A DNA stretch of 43,622 bases, taken from positions 1,061,442-1,105,063 of the forward strand of contig BFEA01000110.1 in NCBI GenBank assembly GCA_003427395.1. Direction: 5' to 3'. Made by a program: the position numbers and the translations under genes. Positions 20,270 to 31,210 of this stretch are shown here, one piece after another; position 1 is the stretch's first letter; every line of letters begins with the position of its first letter. Source of the stretch: Chara braunii (lineage: Eukaryota > Streptophyta > Charophyceae > Charales > Characeae). The notes beneath the pieces were generated by a model, which saw nothing but the letters and a program-made list of their open reading frames with translations, was not told where the DNA came from and did not search any database.

Positions 20270-21630
20270 AAAATGTCATTCAAATTTTAAAATTTTTCAT
20301 CTTACTTGCAAATTTTTATTCCAAGAATAAGCTATCCCTTCTTATTTGGACTGCCTGCTAGAGATGGAATGAAAGTATGAATGAATTTATGAAATATTTT
20401 AATTGGACTGTCATTCTAAGTAAGGATTTGCAGTCATAAATAGGTTAATCCAATATAAATTAGAAGATATTTGTTGTAATAGAATGAAATTTTAATTAAA
20501 ACATTTCATAAACTCGTCCAGACTTCCAATACATCTTGAACAAATAGATGTATTTGGAAGGGAAAACTCATATTTGGACGAAAACTTATCAAATAAAACT
20601 GAAAATTTAATAATTGGACGAACATTGGAATGATAATTTTATAAATATGAATGATTTTTCTATTATGAAATGTTTTTTCTACTTTTATTTCTCGTGTGAA
20701 TTTTTTTGTTGATAGATTGCTTGATTGGTAGGGGGGAAATCCCCATTCATACACACACACGCACACACACACACACACACATCTTCGCGAGTTCAACTCA
20801 CTCTGTTTTTTTTTTTTTTTTTTTTTTTTTATTGGTGGGGGATGGGTCCTCCCCCGCCCCCTTGTATATACACCCACACGTACACCCACACACATACACA
20901 CTCTCACCGCTCGATATAACCAAATAAGGATTAAAAAAAATAATTTTTTTGCAACATTCCATGTTGAGGAATGAACATTATTAGTTATAAACACATCGTA
21001 TGCTAAATATGATATGCCTTATAACATTTTATTTTATGTATCAAGTAACTTTTTATAAGCAAATAAAAGTATGTCAATTGAAAGACAATGTGAAAAAATA
21101 ATAGAAATAAAAAAACTTATTTCATAATATAAAAATATTATTGGATTAAAATAAACAATCCACGATTTTCATCTCAATATCATTTTGATTCTACAATTTA
21201 TCGCCTTGCTTGAATCTTTTTCTTCCAAGAATAAGATATCCCTTATAATTCGAATTACGTGTTAGAAATACAACCAAAGTCCGAATAAGTTCATGAAACA
21301 TTTTAATTGGTCTACTATAACGAATTTACGTTCAAAATTTAAAAATGCCTATCCATTCTTAAATTGAAAGAAATTTATTATTGTGGAATGAAAGTTTACT
21401 AAGGATATTTTATAAACTCATTCAGACTTTCATTCTTTGCTTAATAAATATATGTAGTTGAAAAGGAAAAATTTTCGACATAAACTTATCAAATAAATCC
21501 GAAAGTTTTCGAATTCGAAAAACAAAGATAAAAAATATACTTCGAATTTTGAAATGATCATTTCAAATAGGGAGTGATTTTTAGATGGGATGTTTTTTCA
21601 TTTTTCATTTCTAGTGGGAATTGTTTTGTC
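20270..21630 (+). repeat. Two diverged direct repeats of about 440 bp, 905 bp apart
   Basis: Copies at about 20270-20715 and 21180-21630. Shared blocks in order are CCAAGAATAAG-TATCCCTT, ATGAA-ATTTTAATTGG, ATAAACTC-TC-AGACTT, AAACTTATCAAATAAA and GAATGATTTTT/GAGTGATTTTT, then ATG-GATGTTTTTTC. They could be decayed long terminal repeats of a small element, but there is no TG...CA end, primer site or target duplication, so I leave them as unclassified direct repeats. Confidence 0.7.
20748..20905 (+). repeat. CA microsatellite, T run and C-rich block
   Basis: A CACACA tract (about 20751-20780), a T run of about 25 (20805-20830) and a CACACCC-type tract (20872-20900). They form open frames on both strands that are only low complexity. 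Confidence 0.85.
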
Positions 21631-21734
21631 TTTCGGGGGATGAAGCTTAAATATTCAATCGTAACATGTTTTTTCATGTAACCTCTTTTAAAATCAAATA
21701 TCTGGATTTTGTTTATGCGCTTCCCTATAAAAGA

Positions 21735-21825
21735 TGTACTCTTTTCGAACATTGTACATTTAAACGGAAATTAATAGAGCACCATTTTTGGTTATAAAGA
21801 CATGAGGAGCGTATAGTAGAGGGTT
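21735..21825 (+). repeat. Dispersed 80-bp repeat, copy at 24150-24212
   Basis: AGAGCACCATTTTTGGTTAT then GAGGAGCGTATAGTAGAGG here matches AGAGCATCGTTTTTGGTTGT then GAGGACCGTATAGTAGAGG at 24155-24212. Origin unknown. Confidence 0.6.
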
Positions 21826-22129
21826 TCTGAAAAGTAGCATTGTGGAAATGATAATTCACTCATAATAGGGGAAAACTTAAAAAAAGTATGGAACAATACC
21901 TCAGGTTGGCAGAGAAAGACCTGAAGTGGCAGTGCAGGAAGGGAAGAAACACGGAGGGAGAGAAAAAGCAAACGATATGCAATGGGAAAACCTCTCATAC
22001 TTCCTAATTCATCCTATAAAGTAGCGACTGCAGGAAAAAAATACAAACGATGCGACAAAATAGAATGACTTATAACACCTCATAATCGAAATCAGGTAAT
22101 AACATTACATTAATGCTTAAACAGCTGCA

Positions 22130-22276
22130 TCAAGAGATGATGAACCCAGTTTTTTGCAGGTGCGATTTCCCACTAGCAGACAGGAGCTTCTGAGGGTGGG
22201 TGGCAGGAGGAGATCCTCATATTATCGCCTCTAGCAACCCCCTCGGGGGTTTCTCATTAAAAAAAAAAAAAAACTC
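22130..22276 (+). mobile_element. LINE-type 3' tail (D), divergent
   Basis: Contains GCAGGTGCGATTTCCCACTA then GATCCTCATATTATCGCC, followed by CTCGGGGGTTTCTCATT and an A run at 22260-22274. Order and spacing follow the LINE A/B/C terminal block (GCAGGTG, CTCCCCACCAATAG, GATGCTCTTATCACC, poly(A)). It is probably a 5'-truncated insertion of a related subfamily. Confidence 0.55.
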
Positions 22277-22389
22277 AATGTCCTTTAGAGTACAAGTGGT
22301 CACTCAACAAGTAGCAAGAAGGTGTAGAACTAAAGAAATTATCTTACCTCAGTGTTAATGCAATCTGAAACTGCACGCAAAGCATTTAC

Positions 22390-22980
22390 AAACCATTGAA
22401 AAATACCAATCCGCCAAAATAGAAAAAACACTTTGATAGATCCGATCTAAGTGAACCTTCGATCATGTAGTGTATAAAGAAAGACCCGGGGATGAGAATA
22501 GGTATAATTGCAACACATGTGAAGTAGATGCGGAAACAGAAAAAACATTTGTGATGAAAATATTATGTAACACAAACTAATTGGCTAAGATAAATCTGCC
22601 ATGATACTCTATGATGGGGGTAAAAAACATTGGAAGATACCCATCCGCCAAACTAGTGAGGCTAATATGGTAGAATTTGTCCTCAATATATATACCCTTG
22701 CTAGTTAATGAAAAGAAAAAGGGAAGAAAATAAATATAACTTGCCACACATGTGAAAAGGAAGAGGAAACTGAAAGTCCTTTGTGGTAGGAATTTTATGT
22801 GGAAAGAAGTATGCATGCTTCTCTAAGATTAGGTTCACACGAAACTCTAGAAGGGGGTAAAAAAAATACTTGGTGGGAATAACTTACTGCAAGATGGGAA
22901 AATTTTAAGGAGACGTCAAAATTTGATCAGATCGTAAAGAAGACAATAGAAGTTATGCTATGAGCACTTCAGAGGAATAG
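22390..22980 (+). repeat. Diverged tandem repeat with CX2C-like coding remnant
   Basis: Two copies about 233 bp apart share ATACC-ATCCGCCAAA and TGCAACACATGTGAA/TGCCACACATGTGAA. The second reads ITCHTCEKEEETESPLW, which resembles the Cys-rich segment after a LINE RT domain, and is followed by about 60 residues with one stop. I suspect a decayed LINE C-terminal end but cannot confirm it. Confidence 0.35.
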
Positions 22981-23312
22981 AAAATGAATCAGGTTCCAAC
23001 CAAAAAAGGTACATTAAACCATGGATTAAAAAATGAAATTGCAAAACTCTTAAACCAACAGTACTTGCTAAATCAACAAGCCATAATTTTAAGGAACGTA
23101 CGAGCCACTACAGGAATACCCAAATTCATTCGAGTAAAAATGTTGCTGCTTTTTTTTTTTTCCGCAACCAACTGTTGGGTCCGGTACAAATGGTTCAAGA
23201 GAAATTATATGTGCGCAATTCATGAGCCATGTGACACCGAGGGGGTAGTGGGGGTACAACTCATTGCGTAAAGGACTCTAACAGAGATTGAAGTTATAAT
23301 AAAGCTCGATTA

Positions 23313-23525
23313 CTAGAGTAACCCTCAGCAACTTGCCCAACCGTGCCTAAAAAAAATAAAACAAAGTACACAAATACTTCAATTTGGCAAAGAGTTTCAA
23401 ACAACCCTGAGGCAAACATCGTTCCATTTATTTTTCAGCATAAAAATAATTTTTATTTTTATTTTTTATTTTTTTTTCTGGGACTTGCCCTTGCCCGACC
23501 CGACAGCTTGGTTGGGAGTGGTTAG
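23313..23525. mobile_element. hAT-type MITE, CTAGGCTACCAG family, decayed copy
   Basis: The interior block CCCTGAGGCAAACATCGTTC then ATTTATTTTTCAGCATAA matches the copy at 37141-37407 closely. The outer CTTGCCC and GACTTGCCC blocks are also recognisable, but the terminal 12-mers have decayed and no target duplication is left. Confidence 0.6.
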
Positions 23526-23579
23526 CAGTTGCAGAACTGGAAGGGAAACTCTAGCTATGATAATTAATTCCTCGAACGA

Positions 23580-24000
23580 GAGCAAATTCAAGTTAGAAAT
23601 AGTTGTTAATTAGTTAAACCACCAGTTTCTGTACCATCCATTTCCTCCAACGTGGCTGCATGCACACTGCATCGGGCGAGATTGCACTGGCCTTCAATTT
23701 TGTTTGGAAAGCATCCCAGAACGGTAGAACCAAGAGGCGACATTTTTTGCCTCTACTTTTTCAGGCAGAACGAGAGGCCGATGCATCCCGCCCGGTATGG
23801 CCTCATGCAAACTGTGTCATGAAAAATGGTTGGGAAACGTACAGGTGGTTTAATCCTCCCATTGGGAGACCAACCTTCCGAATGCTATTGGGAACAAGAG
23901 AGGATTACAGTAGTTGAGTGGCACCTCACATGAGGGAACTTTAGTACACCCGGATGGTTAATCCTCTCACCAGGAGAGCAATCAATGCCATTGGGGGAAA
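23580..24000. repeat. TTAA-jointed modules, left outlier cluster
   Basis: Contains TTAAACCACCAGTTTCTGTA (23615-23634), GGGAAACGTACAGGTGGTTT followed by AATCC (about 23832-23856), and GATGGTTAATCCTCTCACC (about 23952). These are diverged copies of modules that are concentrated at 28.2-31.0 kb. No gene is recognised; the frame at 23660-23917 is made of this repeat. Confidence 0.55.
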
Positions 24001-24399
24001 TCTTGATGACATGCTCCCTTTATACCTTGATTTCTTTCCTTGAATGGAAAGATGGGAGGGGTTAAGAGAAAATATAGAAAACTGTCTTTTAGCTAAAATT
24101 GAAATATTTTGCTTGTGTGACAAAAAAAAAAAAAGAATAAATATATAAATGAAAATAAACAGAGCATCGTTTTTGGTTGTAGAGACTTGAGGACCGTATA
24201 GTAGAGGCTGTTTTTTCGGGCTCCCTGGCACCCAACTAATGCTCGGGTACCTGCCCGACCATGACCCCCAAGCAGGGTTTCGAGCAGCCCCAGCATAAAA
24301 TAAATAAATAAGTAATAAGAAAAAAAAATCCAGAAAAAAACTATGTTGTGTAGACTTGGAATACAAACGACTTTTGGCTGAGGGTCACATTAGAATTCC

Positions 24400-25986
24400 T
24401 CACGGAATTTGACATAAAAAATCAGATAACAGAATCACACCAAGGCACCTCCCTTTAAACCCCTTTCGCGAAGTTTAGCCCCTTTAAAAGCAATTTATAC
24501 CTCGCTCCACACCCCTTGAAAGCCAGCTGGCAAAAAAAGAAATGAGCCCACATTTGTGATCCTTTGGGAAAGTGCAGAAAACCTTCTTTTTTTTTTCTTT
24601 TTTTTTTGCACGCCCGGTGCCTGGCCGGGAATGAAAATCTTTCTAGTAGAGCACAACTGCTTACAACACTTTGAAGTTTAAAACCACCAATACCTTTCAC
24701 AGAAAGCTTTTGCAACAAATTTGTCGACCTGGACCCCCACCGCAATCTTTGGGGGCTCGACACCAATGTTTTTGAACTCGTTTTAGTTGGATACAATCTT
24801 CAAGAAGGGTCTGCTGGCGGGGTGGATGAAACACGAAGTCGTTTGGCGCCCAGATTGAGGGAAGCTGGCTCAAGTTCTTAATTGTGGGGAAAGCGTTTTC
24901 AGTGGACATTTGAATTCTTTTTTGTGGAATGAAAATAGTCCAGATCTTGGTAGAGGTTGGATGCTATGCCTCAGGAGGTGTCTCTCGTTGTACTCGACCA
25001 GTGGGGAGATCAGATGGCTTGTGACAGCGAATTCTGCATTATCTTGTGTCTGCATACGTGTGCATAACGGAGTGTACGAACTCTGCGCGCTCGTGCAAAA
25101 GCTGTCTTGCCGGACAGTTCTTTCTCTCTCTCGGCATCCTGGGCCTGGGCCTCTTTGGCATGCGGCACCCGCCAAAAGGAAAAAAAATACGAGCTGAGGT
25201 TTCTCTCCCACTTGGAGCGCAACACAAAACCTTCACAAGAAAAAGAGACTCGCAGGTAGTGGTGGTTTACCAAAAAGTTGAAAAACTATACGCCGATCAA
25301 TTTTGTCTGCAAAGACTCTACACTTTTTTTTCAGGTCCAGCGGTAGGTGCTTCTCCATGAGCTTAGGGCAACCAAATATGAACTGGTACCATAGGTACTT
25401 TGGGTCGGACCCGCTGCGGTGCGGATGGAAAATACGTGTGGCCACGAAAAGCGGGCAAGTCATTTTGGAGAGTCGGAAAGTACTTTTTCCGGGACCCTAT
25501 CGCAGAGGACCAAATGCGCTCATTTGGAAAACCCTCCGGAAATCAGTTGAGCCAATCGTTGCCTCTTCCCATTGGCACTCATTGGTTTTGTTTTTTTTTC
25601 CGATTCTGTTTTTTTTTTTTTTTTTTTTTTTTGATGGAACTCTTCATCGCTATCGGCTGCTGCCTCCCATCCACAGGACCTGGTTTTGGAAACGTTCACG
25701 ACGGCGCTGGGGGCCAACCTCAGCTTTCGGCACAAATTTGCGGTGTCATTTCCTCCGCTCGCTGTTTTCCAGACCGCGGACCATGTGAAAACGTCCACAG
25801 GCGATCTTCCAGGTCACAAAATGCGGGCCGTGGGGTCCCGGAATACGGTTTTTGGAAGACATTTCGGCCTTTCCATAAACTTTTCCGCGAGGTGTGGGGT
25901 CCTGCAAACACTTCCGCGGCAAAGTTTTTCCTTTCCGCATTCCTATAATGGGGTCCGGGCCTTTCACTGCAAGGATTCAAGGGGGG
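24400..25986. other. Repeat-derived spacer, no recognised gene
   Basis: GC-richer than the region to its left. It holds single diverged module copies (AAAACCACCAATACC near 24680, GGTAGTGGTGGTTTACC near 25254) and T runs at 24585-24608 and 25611-25632. Several overlapping frames around 25300-25980 carry no family motif. Confidence 0.4.

Positions 25987-26084
<98 letters not shown>
25987..26084 (+). repeat. Poly(A) run of about 98
   Basis: An uninterrupted A run preceded by GATTCAAGGGGGG and followed by GCAATATTTGACG. It creates long Lys or Phe frames that are artefacts. No flanking duplication was found. Confidence 0.95.
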
Positions 26085-26085
<1 letters not shown>

Positions 26086-27571
26086 CAATATTTGACGTCT
26101 TTCAGTTCCACCAAGAGTCCATTGGATGGTGACCTGATATTGGAATTAAATCCATACCATAAAAGGATGCAAAGTTGCAAACATAAAAATAGATTCTGAG
26201 AAGATCCATATGATGTAAAAGTCTCAAAGCAGCCAACGACTGCTTAGTTAGTCTCACCCGACCGCCGACGGATTCGTACTGCTCAAGTATGCGATGTGCT
26301 CTTTCGAGTCCATCGATTTAGGCTCCTTCCCGTCTGCTGACTGTGTACACAACCAGACCAGCGCTGCGCTGCGCGCCTATTGCTAGGCTGCTGCTGTAAA
26401 TAAAGGTACTACGAGCCCTCTGCCCCATTCGAAAAGAGATTCGAATGGTTCACCGGTTCCACCGTATGCTCTCATCTTTTTCATTTTCATTTAAGATTGA
26501 GTCTGCAGTGCGCTTCAGGTGTGTTAGGTCCATATTGGACTTAGGTTCTCTACATGTGCTGGTAAGTACGTCAGTAATCAACGTAAATACAGAGAAGACG
26601 TTGCTTCGTGCCTTGCCACGTCTGGTCTGGTATCCCACCTACACCTCGCGTTCACGAACTCCCCGTTCAACTGCATCTCGGAGACACGGTCGGAGATCTT
26701 CCAAGGACTGGCTAAATCCAGTGATCTCCTTTCACGACAGGCTATGGTCTACTAGGAAGTAATGGAATAACAAATCCTGCAAAGATGGGAAATAATATAA
26801 TAATACTTAACCAAGGCAATTGATTCATAATAAAAAATATATCTATTTAAAATAAAGAATATTGAAGAAAAGAATCTTCTTAAAAATCTATGATTCATTC
26901 AAATTTTTAAAAAATATGTAATTCTAATTATATCATGAACTTTCGAAAGACTCTTGCTTTCTTTTCCTCTGTTGCAATAATCCTTTCCACAATACCAGGG
27001 ACTATATCTCATTTGGATATCAATTAGCAAATTTGGGCCCAAATATGTGGGTGAACCTTCACCTGCAGAGCCTGGAAACTCCCTGCGCCGTTTTGAAGTT
27101 CTATTACCTACCAAACCAGCTAATCTTAAAGGATGCGTGCGGATCATATTCGATACTTTTGATTGTGCCATAAATCCCAATTTTTTTTCTTCGAAAATCG
27201 ATTTTTCTGTATAATCGTTTATGTCCACCACCCCTATGTCGGCTAGTAATGATGCCTTGATTGTTACGTCCTTTTTTAGAAATTTTTCAAGCGTCACTTC
27301 TTTTCGTTGGCACTGCCAGCCATTTTACTCTGGTAGCCCGACGCCTTACCCTTGCGACGTGTATGTAGCTGTCCAAGAAAAATGGCAGGGAAATGTACTG
27401 AGCGGTTTGCGACCCGTCTGCTGAGCCTATCGAGCCTGGGGGTACTGGTAGCAGGAGAGGCTGAGGCTAGAGGAACCAGTGGAAAAAAAAAGGGAAAAAA
27501 ACGATTGAGAAAAGGAAAAGAACCCAACAGCCCTTGGGACATGAACACAGCTGGATACATTATATAAAGTG
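26085..27571. other. Unassigned sequence; possible LTR-like stretch and orphan frame
   Basis: 26215-26760 has an LTR-like feel (AATAAAGG near 26399 with GC-rich flanks), but I cannot find matching ends, a primer site or a target duplication. On the minus strand, 27297-26899 is open for 132 codons ([14 protein letters not shown], later KRRREFPGSAGEGSP) and opens at GTG, with stops just upstream. I do not recognise it; it could be an exon or chance. Confidence 0.3.
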
Positions 27572-27682
27572 CTACCGCCTTCACCCGAATAGAGCGCCCG
27601 GCCATAATAGCTGCATTTGGCCCAACTTTCAGTCCAAATACAGCGATAATGACCGGGCGTTCTATTCGGGTAAAGACGGTAG
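27572..27682. mobile_element. 111-bp palindromic MITE, copy 1
   Basis: Near-complete hairpin. The left end is CTACCGCCTTCACCCGAATA, continuing GAGCGCCCGGCCATAATAGC. The right end reversed is CTACCGTCTTTACCCGAATA, continuing GAACGCCCGGTCATTATCGC. The centre has CTTTCAGTCCA. The length is identical to the copy at 38431-38541. No clear target duplication; superfamily unknown. Confidence 0.88.
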
Positions 27683-27939
27683 TGTGAGCATGCCTCCAGT
27701 GTGCATGTCATACCCGTATTCAGAATCAAGAAAGCAGAAGCAGGCAGAAAAACAAAGCAACCATATCCATGTCAGAGTCTATATCGTCAAAATAGGAAGA
27801 AAAAAAAAACACCTACTTGGCCCAGTATTTGGTTGGATACATTCACTGTTGTGCCAGCGTGGGAATGCCCTCAATGCGGGCATTGAAGTGAATCATGGGA
27901 TACGCCGTGCCTTGCTGGCAGGAGAACAAGAACAAACCG

Positions 27940-27990
<51 letters not shown>
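27940..27990 (+). repeat. Poly(A) run of about 51
   Basis: Uninterrupted A run between GAACAAACCG and CCAACAACGAC. No convincing target duplication. Confidence 0.95.
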
Positions 27991-27992
<2 letters not shown>

Positions 27993-28189
27993 AACAACGA
28001 CAAGCAGAATTTCACCGTTATACATGTGAGATACATTGTGGACAGTAGTAGCGTGACCACAGCGGCCTAGCCGACCAGCCTCGACTTGAAGAAGGAACAA
28101 TAAGTAGATTTTTTAATCTTTTATTTTCATTTCGTTGCAGCGACCGGCCGGCCATCTTGGAGCAGCGACCTCCGTTCGATGCGGCGCCG

Positions 28190-29900
28190 CGTCAGAGAAA
28201 ACGTAGCTGGGCAAGGTACTGGTGGTTTAAACCGCCAGTACCTTTCCCAGCTATCGACCGTGGAGAATAAATACTGTAGAAACATTTCTAGTTGGATGAA
28301 TTTCGGCCCTCCTGTAGTGACCCGTACACACAAGTACCTACCGCGTTTTCTGTACCCCCTGGCCTCGAATGAATTTGGACCGGAGGGATACCGCGTTAAC
28401 AGCCGCCCCATCGGCCGCCGGCAATTCCCGTTAACGCGCCACGACCTATGGTCTCCGGGATACCAGACCACAATGGCTGGAGGGGTACCGCGTTAACAGC
28501 CGCCCCATTGGCCGCCGGCAATTCCCGTTAACGCGCCACGACCTATGGGCTTCGGGGTACCAGACCACAATGGCTGGAGGCGCCTGCCAAAATTGAAACA
28601 AAACGTCGCGCCGTCGGTTCGGTAAAACTTGGCGCACACGGCGTTTCTTGGCCCGTACGTTTCCTAAAATCGTGGCGCGTTAACGGGCACAACTCTATTA
28701 GATCACCTTTCCACAGCTACTTTTCCCCATCATCATATTACCAGCTTGTGGTGACCTGGCTTACTCTGCAGCCCCACTTTTTCGTAAATCAACATATTTA
28801 CATAATTCAGCCAGATCCACCCATCAGAGCCACCACCCGGGAGCCCACAGTGGATAGGTGTGTGGCCTGTTCTTAGGTTTCAACTCTGAGAGCAGATGGA
28901 TGCAAACATTGCATAGCAATGGCGGCGTGAAGTCTATAGCCCACCTGACGAACCTCGTCCCTTCCTTATCCATATGTTACACACACTGTTGTAAAAGGTT
29001 TCCACCCCCCTGATACCTTGAGCCACCCGTCCTTCCTGAAGTGGTGCCCGTTAACGAGCCATGATTTTGGGAAACGTACAGGCCAATACAAGAGCGCCTT
29101 AATTCATCTGACTAAAAACGTTTCTACTCTAGTTTTTTCCATGGCCAATAGTTGGGCCAAGCCTAATGTCGCGCCCGTTAACCACCAATACTTGGCCGAA
29201 CTATCGATGCCGAGCCTGAAAAAGGGATGCGCGCCGTTTCCCGCCGACCCGCCAGCGCAACCAAAAAAACTTGTTTTAGCTGGTGGCGCCAAAATTTGAG
29301 GGCCAGTACCCCGAGCCTGCGGAAGTTGAGGGGCGTTAACGACAACGCGCCACGGCCGATGTATGGGCCAAGTACTGGTGGCTTAACGAGCCACGACTTC
29401 AGAAAACGTACAGGTCACTCAAGGAGCGCCTGATTTCATCCGACTATAACAGGCCACTCTAGAAGCGCCTCATTTCATCCAACTAGAATTGCTTCTCCTC
29501 TATTTTTATCGGCAGCCGATATCTGGGCCAAGTACTGGTGATTTAAACCACCAGTCCTTTACCCAGCTACTGCCTTCTGGCGCGACCCGTAACTCCGCGA
29601 CCTTTGGGGGCCATTGATGAAATTTTGTCTACTGCCTGTGGAAACACTAGCGACTCCCAAATGTCGCAGGCATATTTATGGCTCTAAGGAAAACAAAAAA
29701 GGGAGAGTATCGGTGGTTTAACAGCTTAAACACCACCAGTACTTGGTCCATACCTCGTCCACGGGCGTTTCCCGTTAAACCACCAGTACCTCGCTCAGCT
29801 ATAGAGTCCGAAGCTCGGACTACCGGTAGCCCGATGATTCCCGAGCCTCGGACTTTATGGACGAGCCTCGAACAACCGGTAGGACATCACAGAAACAAAA
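28190..29900. repeat. TTAA-jointed palindromic module mosaic
   Basis: Built from a few short modules in both orientations. Module P is GGGCCAAGTACTGGTGG or its reverse CCACCAGTACTTGGCCC (for example 28211-28252, 29178, 29367, 29530-29560, 29712-29750, 29778). Module S is CGAGCCACGACTT or CGCGCCACGACC. Module Q is GGGAAACGTACAGGCCA. Module R has GCGCCT then ATTTCATCC-ACTA. Most modules touch a TTAA. The frames here are made of these repeats and I call no gene. Confidence 0.7.
28384..28582 (+). repeat. Tandem duplication, unit about 100 bp
   Basis: Two adjacent units share CCGCGTTAACAGCCGCCCCA, GGCCGCCGGCAATTCC, CGTTAACGCGCCACGACC and CAGACCACAATGGCTGGAGG. Differences are few (CGG against TGG after CCCAT; TCTCCGGGATACC against GCTTCGGGGTACC), so the duplication is recent. 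Each unit carries two TTAA sites. Confidence 0.9.
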
Positions 29901-29939
29901 AAAAAAAGAAAAAAAAAAAAGAAAGGAAATCAGACGTGC

Positions 29940-30081
29940 CCTATGAGAATGAATCTTCCTCGACAAAGAGGAAGACTCATTCTCGTAGAGGTTTAGAGAG
30001 AGAGAGAGAGAGAGAGAGAGGGCGTCAGATAGTATCTGACGCAGAGTTTGATGCAAACTCGGCGTCAGATACTATCTGACG

Positions 30082-30136
<55 letters not shown>
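29940..30136. repeat. Nested inverted repeats ending in a CT tract at the gap
   Basis: First hairpin: GAGAATGAATCTTCCTC pairs with GAGGAAGACTCATTCTC (29945-29984). Second: a GA tract (29996-30020) plus a 21-nt near-palindrome around GCGTCAGATA, a small GAGTTT-GATGC-AAACTC hairpin, the inverted 21-mer, then a CT tract (30083-30136) that runs into Ns. The second structure is a perfect or near-perfect inverted repeat centred near 30051. Confidence 0.9.
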
Positions 30137-30726
30137 NNNNNNNNNNNNNNNNNNNNNNNNNNNNNNNNNNNNNNNNNNNNNNNNNNNNNNNNNNNNNNNN
30201 NNNNNNNNNNNNNNNNNNNNNNNNNNNNNNNNNNNNNNNNNNNNNNNNNNNNNNNNNNNNNNNNNNNNNNNNNNNNNNNNNNNNNNNNNNNNNNNNNNNN
30301 NNNNNNNNNNNNNNNNNNNNNNNNNNNNNNNNNNNNNNNNNNNNNNNNNNNNNNNNNNNNNNNNNNNNNNNNNNNNNNNNNNNNNNNNNNNNNNNNNNNN
30401 NNNNNNNNNNNNNNNNNNNNNNNNNNNNNNNNNNNNNNNNNNNNNNNNNNNNNNNNNNNNNNNNNNNNNNNNNNNNNNNNNNNNNNNNNNNNNNNNNNNN
30501 NNNNNNNNNNNNNNNNNNNNNNNNNNNNNNNNNNNNNNNNNNNNNNNNNNNNNNNNNNNNNNNNNNNNNNNNNNNNNNNNNNNNNNNNNNNNNNNNNNNN
30601 NNNNNNNNNNNNNNNNNNNNNNNNNNNNNNNNNNNNNNNNNNNNNNNNNNNNNNNNNNNNNNNNNNNNNNNNNNNNNNNNNNNNNNNNNNNNNNNNNNNN
30701 NNNNNNNNNNNNNNNNNNNNNNNNNN
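30137..30726. other. Assembly gap (590 N)
   Basis: The gap begins inside a CT microsatellite that is one arm of an inverted repeat, a typical assembly break point. The sequence after it resumes in the TTAA-module family. Confidence 0.99.
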
Positions 30727-30980
30727 GGTACTGGTCGTTGCAAGGTGGGTGCCCCTCCCGATGCGGCGCGTATACGGGAAGCGTCGCGTCCGATAGCTGG
30801 GCCAGGTACTGGTGGTTTAACAGGCCACGACCGATGGGCTTCGGGGTACCGGACCACAATGGTTGGAGGCGCCAGCCAAACTTGATCAGTTCGGCAAAAC
30901 TTGGTGTGCAGGGCGTTTCCCGGCTCGGCATCAATAGTCGGGCCAAGTACTGGTGGTTTAACCAGGAAATATCATCCTAG
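30727..30980. repeat. TTAA-jointed modules after the gap
   Basis: Module P copies at about 30795-30820 and 30938-30960, module S (GGCCACGACCGATGGGC, 30823-30839), and GGGGTACCGGACCACAATGG (30843-30862) matching the tandem units at 28384-28582. This shows the gap lies within the mosaic. Confidence 0.7.
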
Positions 30981-31210
30981 TACAGATATGTCTGCAAGGG
31001 CCCATTCTGCTGTACAACGGAGATGTGGATTAATAAAACCATGCTGGTAGCTTGTCCATCTGCCTAGGGACCTAATCAAATGCACAGTCGTAGAATTCTA
31101 TTCGACAACACGTGTGGCCATTTTGTGGCAATTTTTTTCGCACAGTGATGTATTCAACCTGCTCCACCAGTAACAAAAAGTGCACGCACGGTGATGGATA
31201 AGCAGTGTGC

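Noticed and set aside
20506-20994. 162-codon frame with alternating Val/Cys
   Set aside because: CA microsatellite and T run read on the minus strand.
20270-21630. LTR pair of a small LTR element
   Set aside because: No TG...CA ends, primer site, polypurine tract or target duplication.
25686-26199. Lys-rich or Phe-rich frames around 26 kb
   Set aside because: Created by the 98-bp A run.
26215-26760. Solo LTR
   Set aside because: LTR-like composition only; termini and target duplication were not found.
26899-27297. Host gene on the minus strand
   Set aside because: Opens at GTG, has stops just upstream and no family match; kept only as an orphan frame in the region entry.
30048-30980. Frames of up to 310 codons on both strands
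   Set aside because: They consist of gap Ns, CT/GA repeat and TTAA modules.
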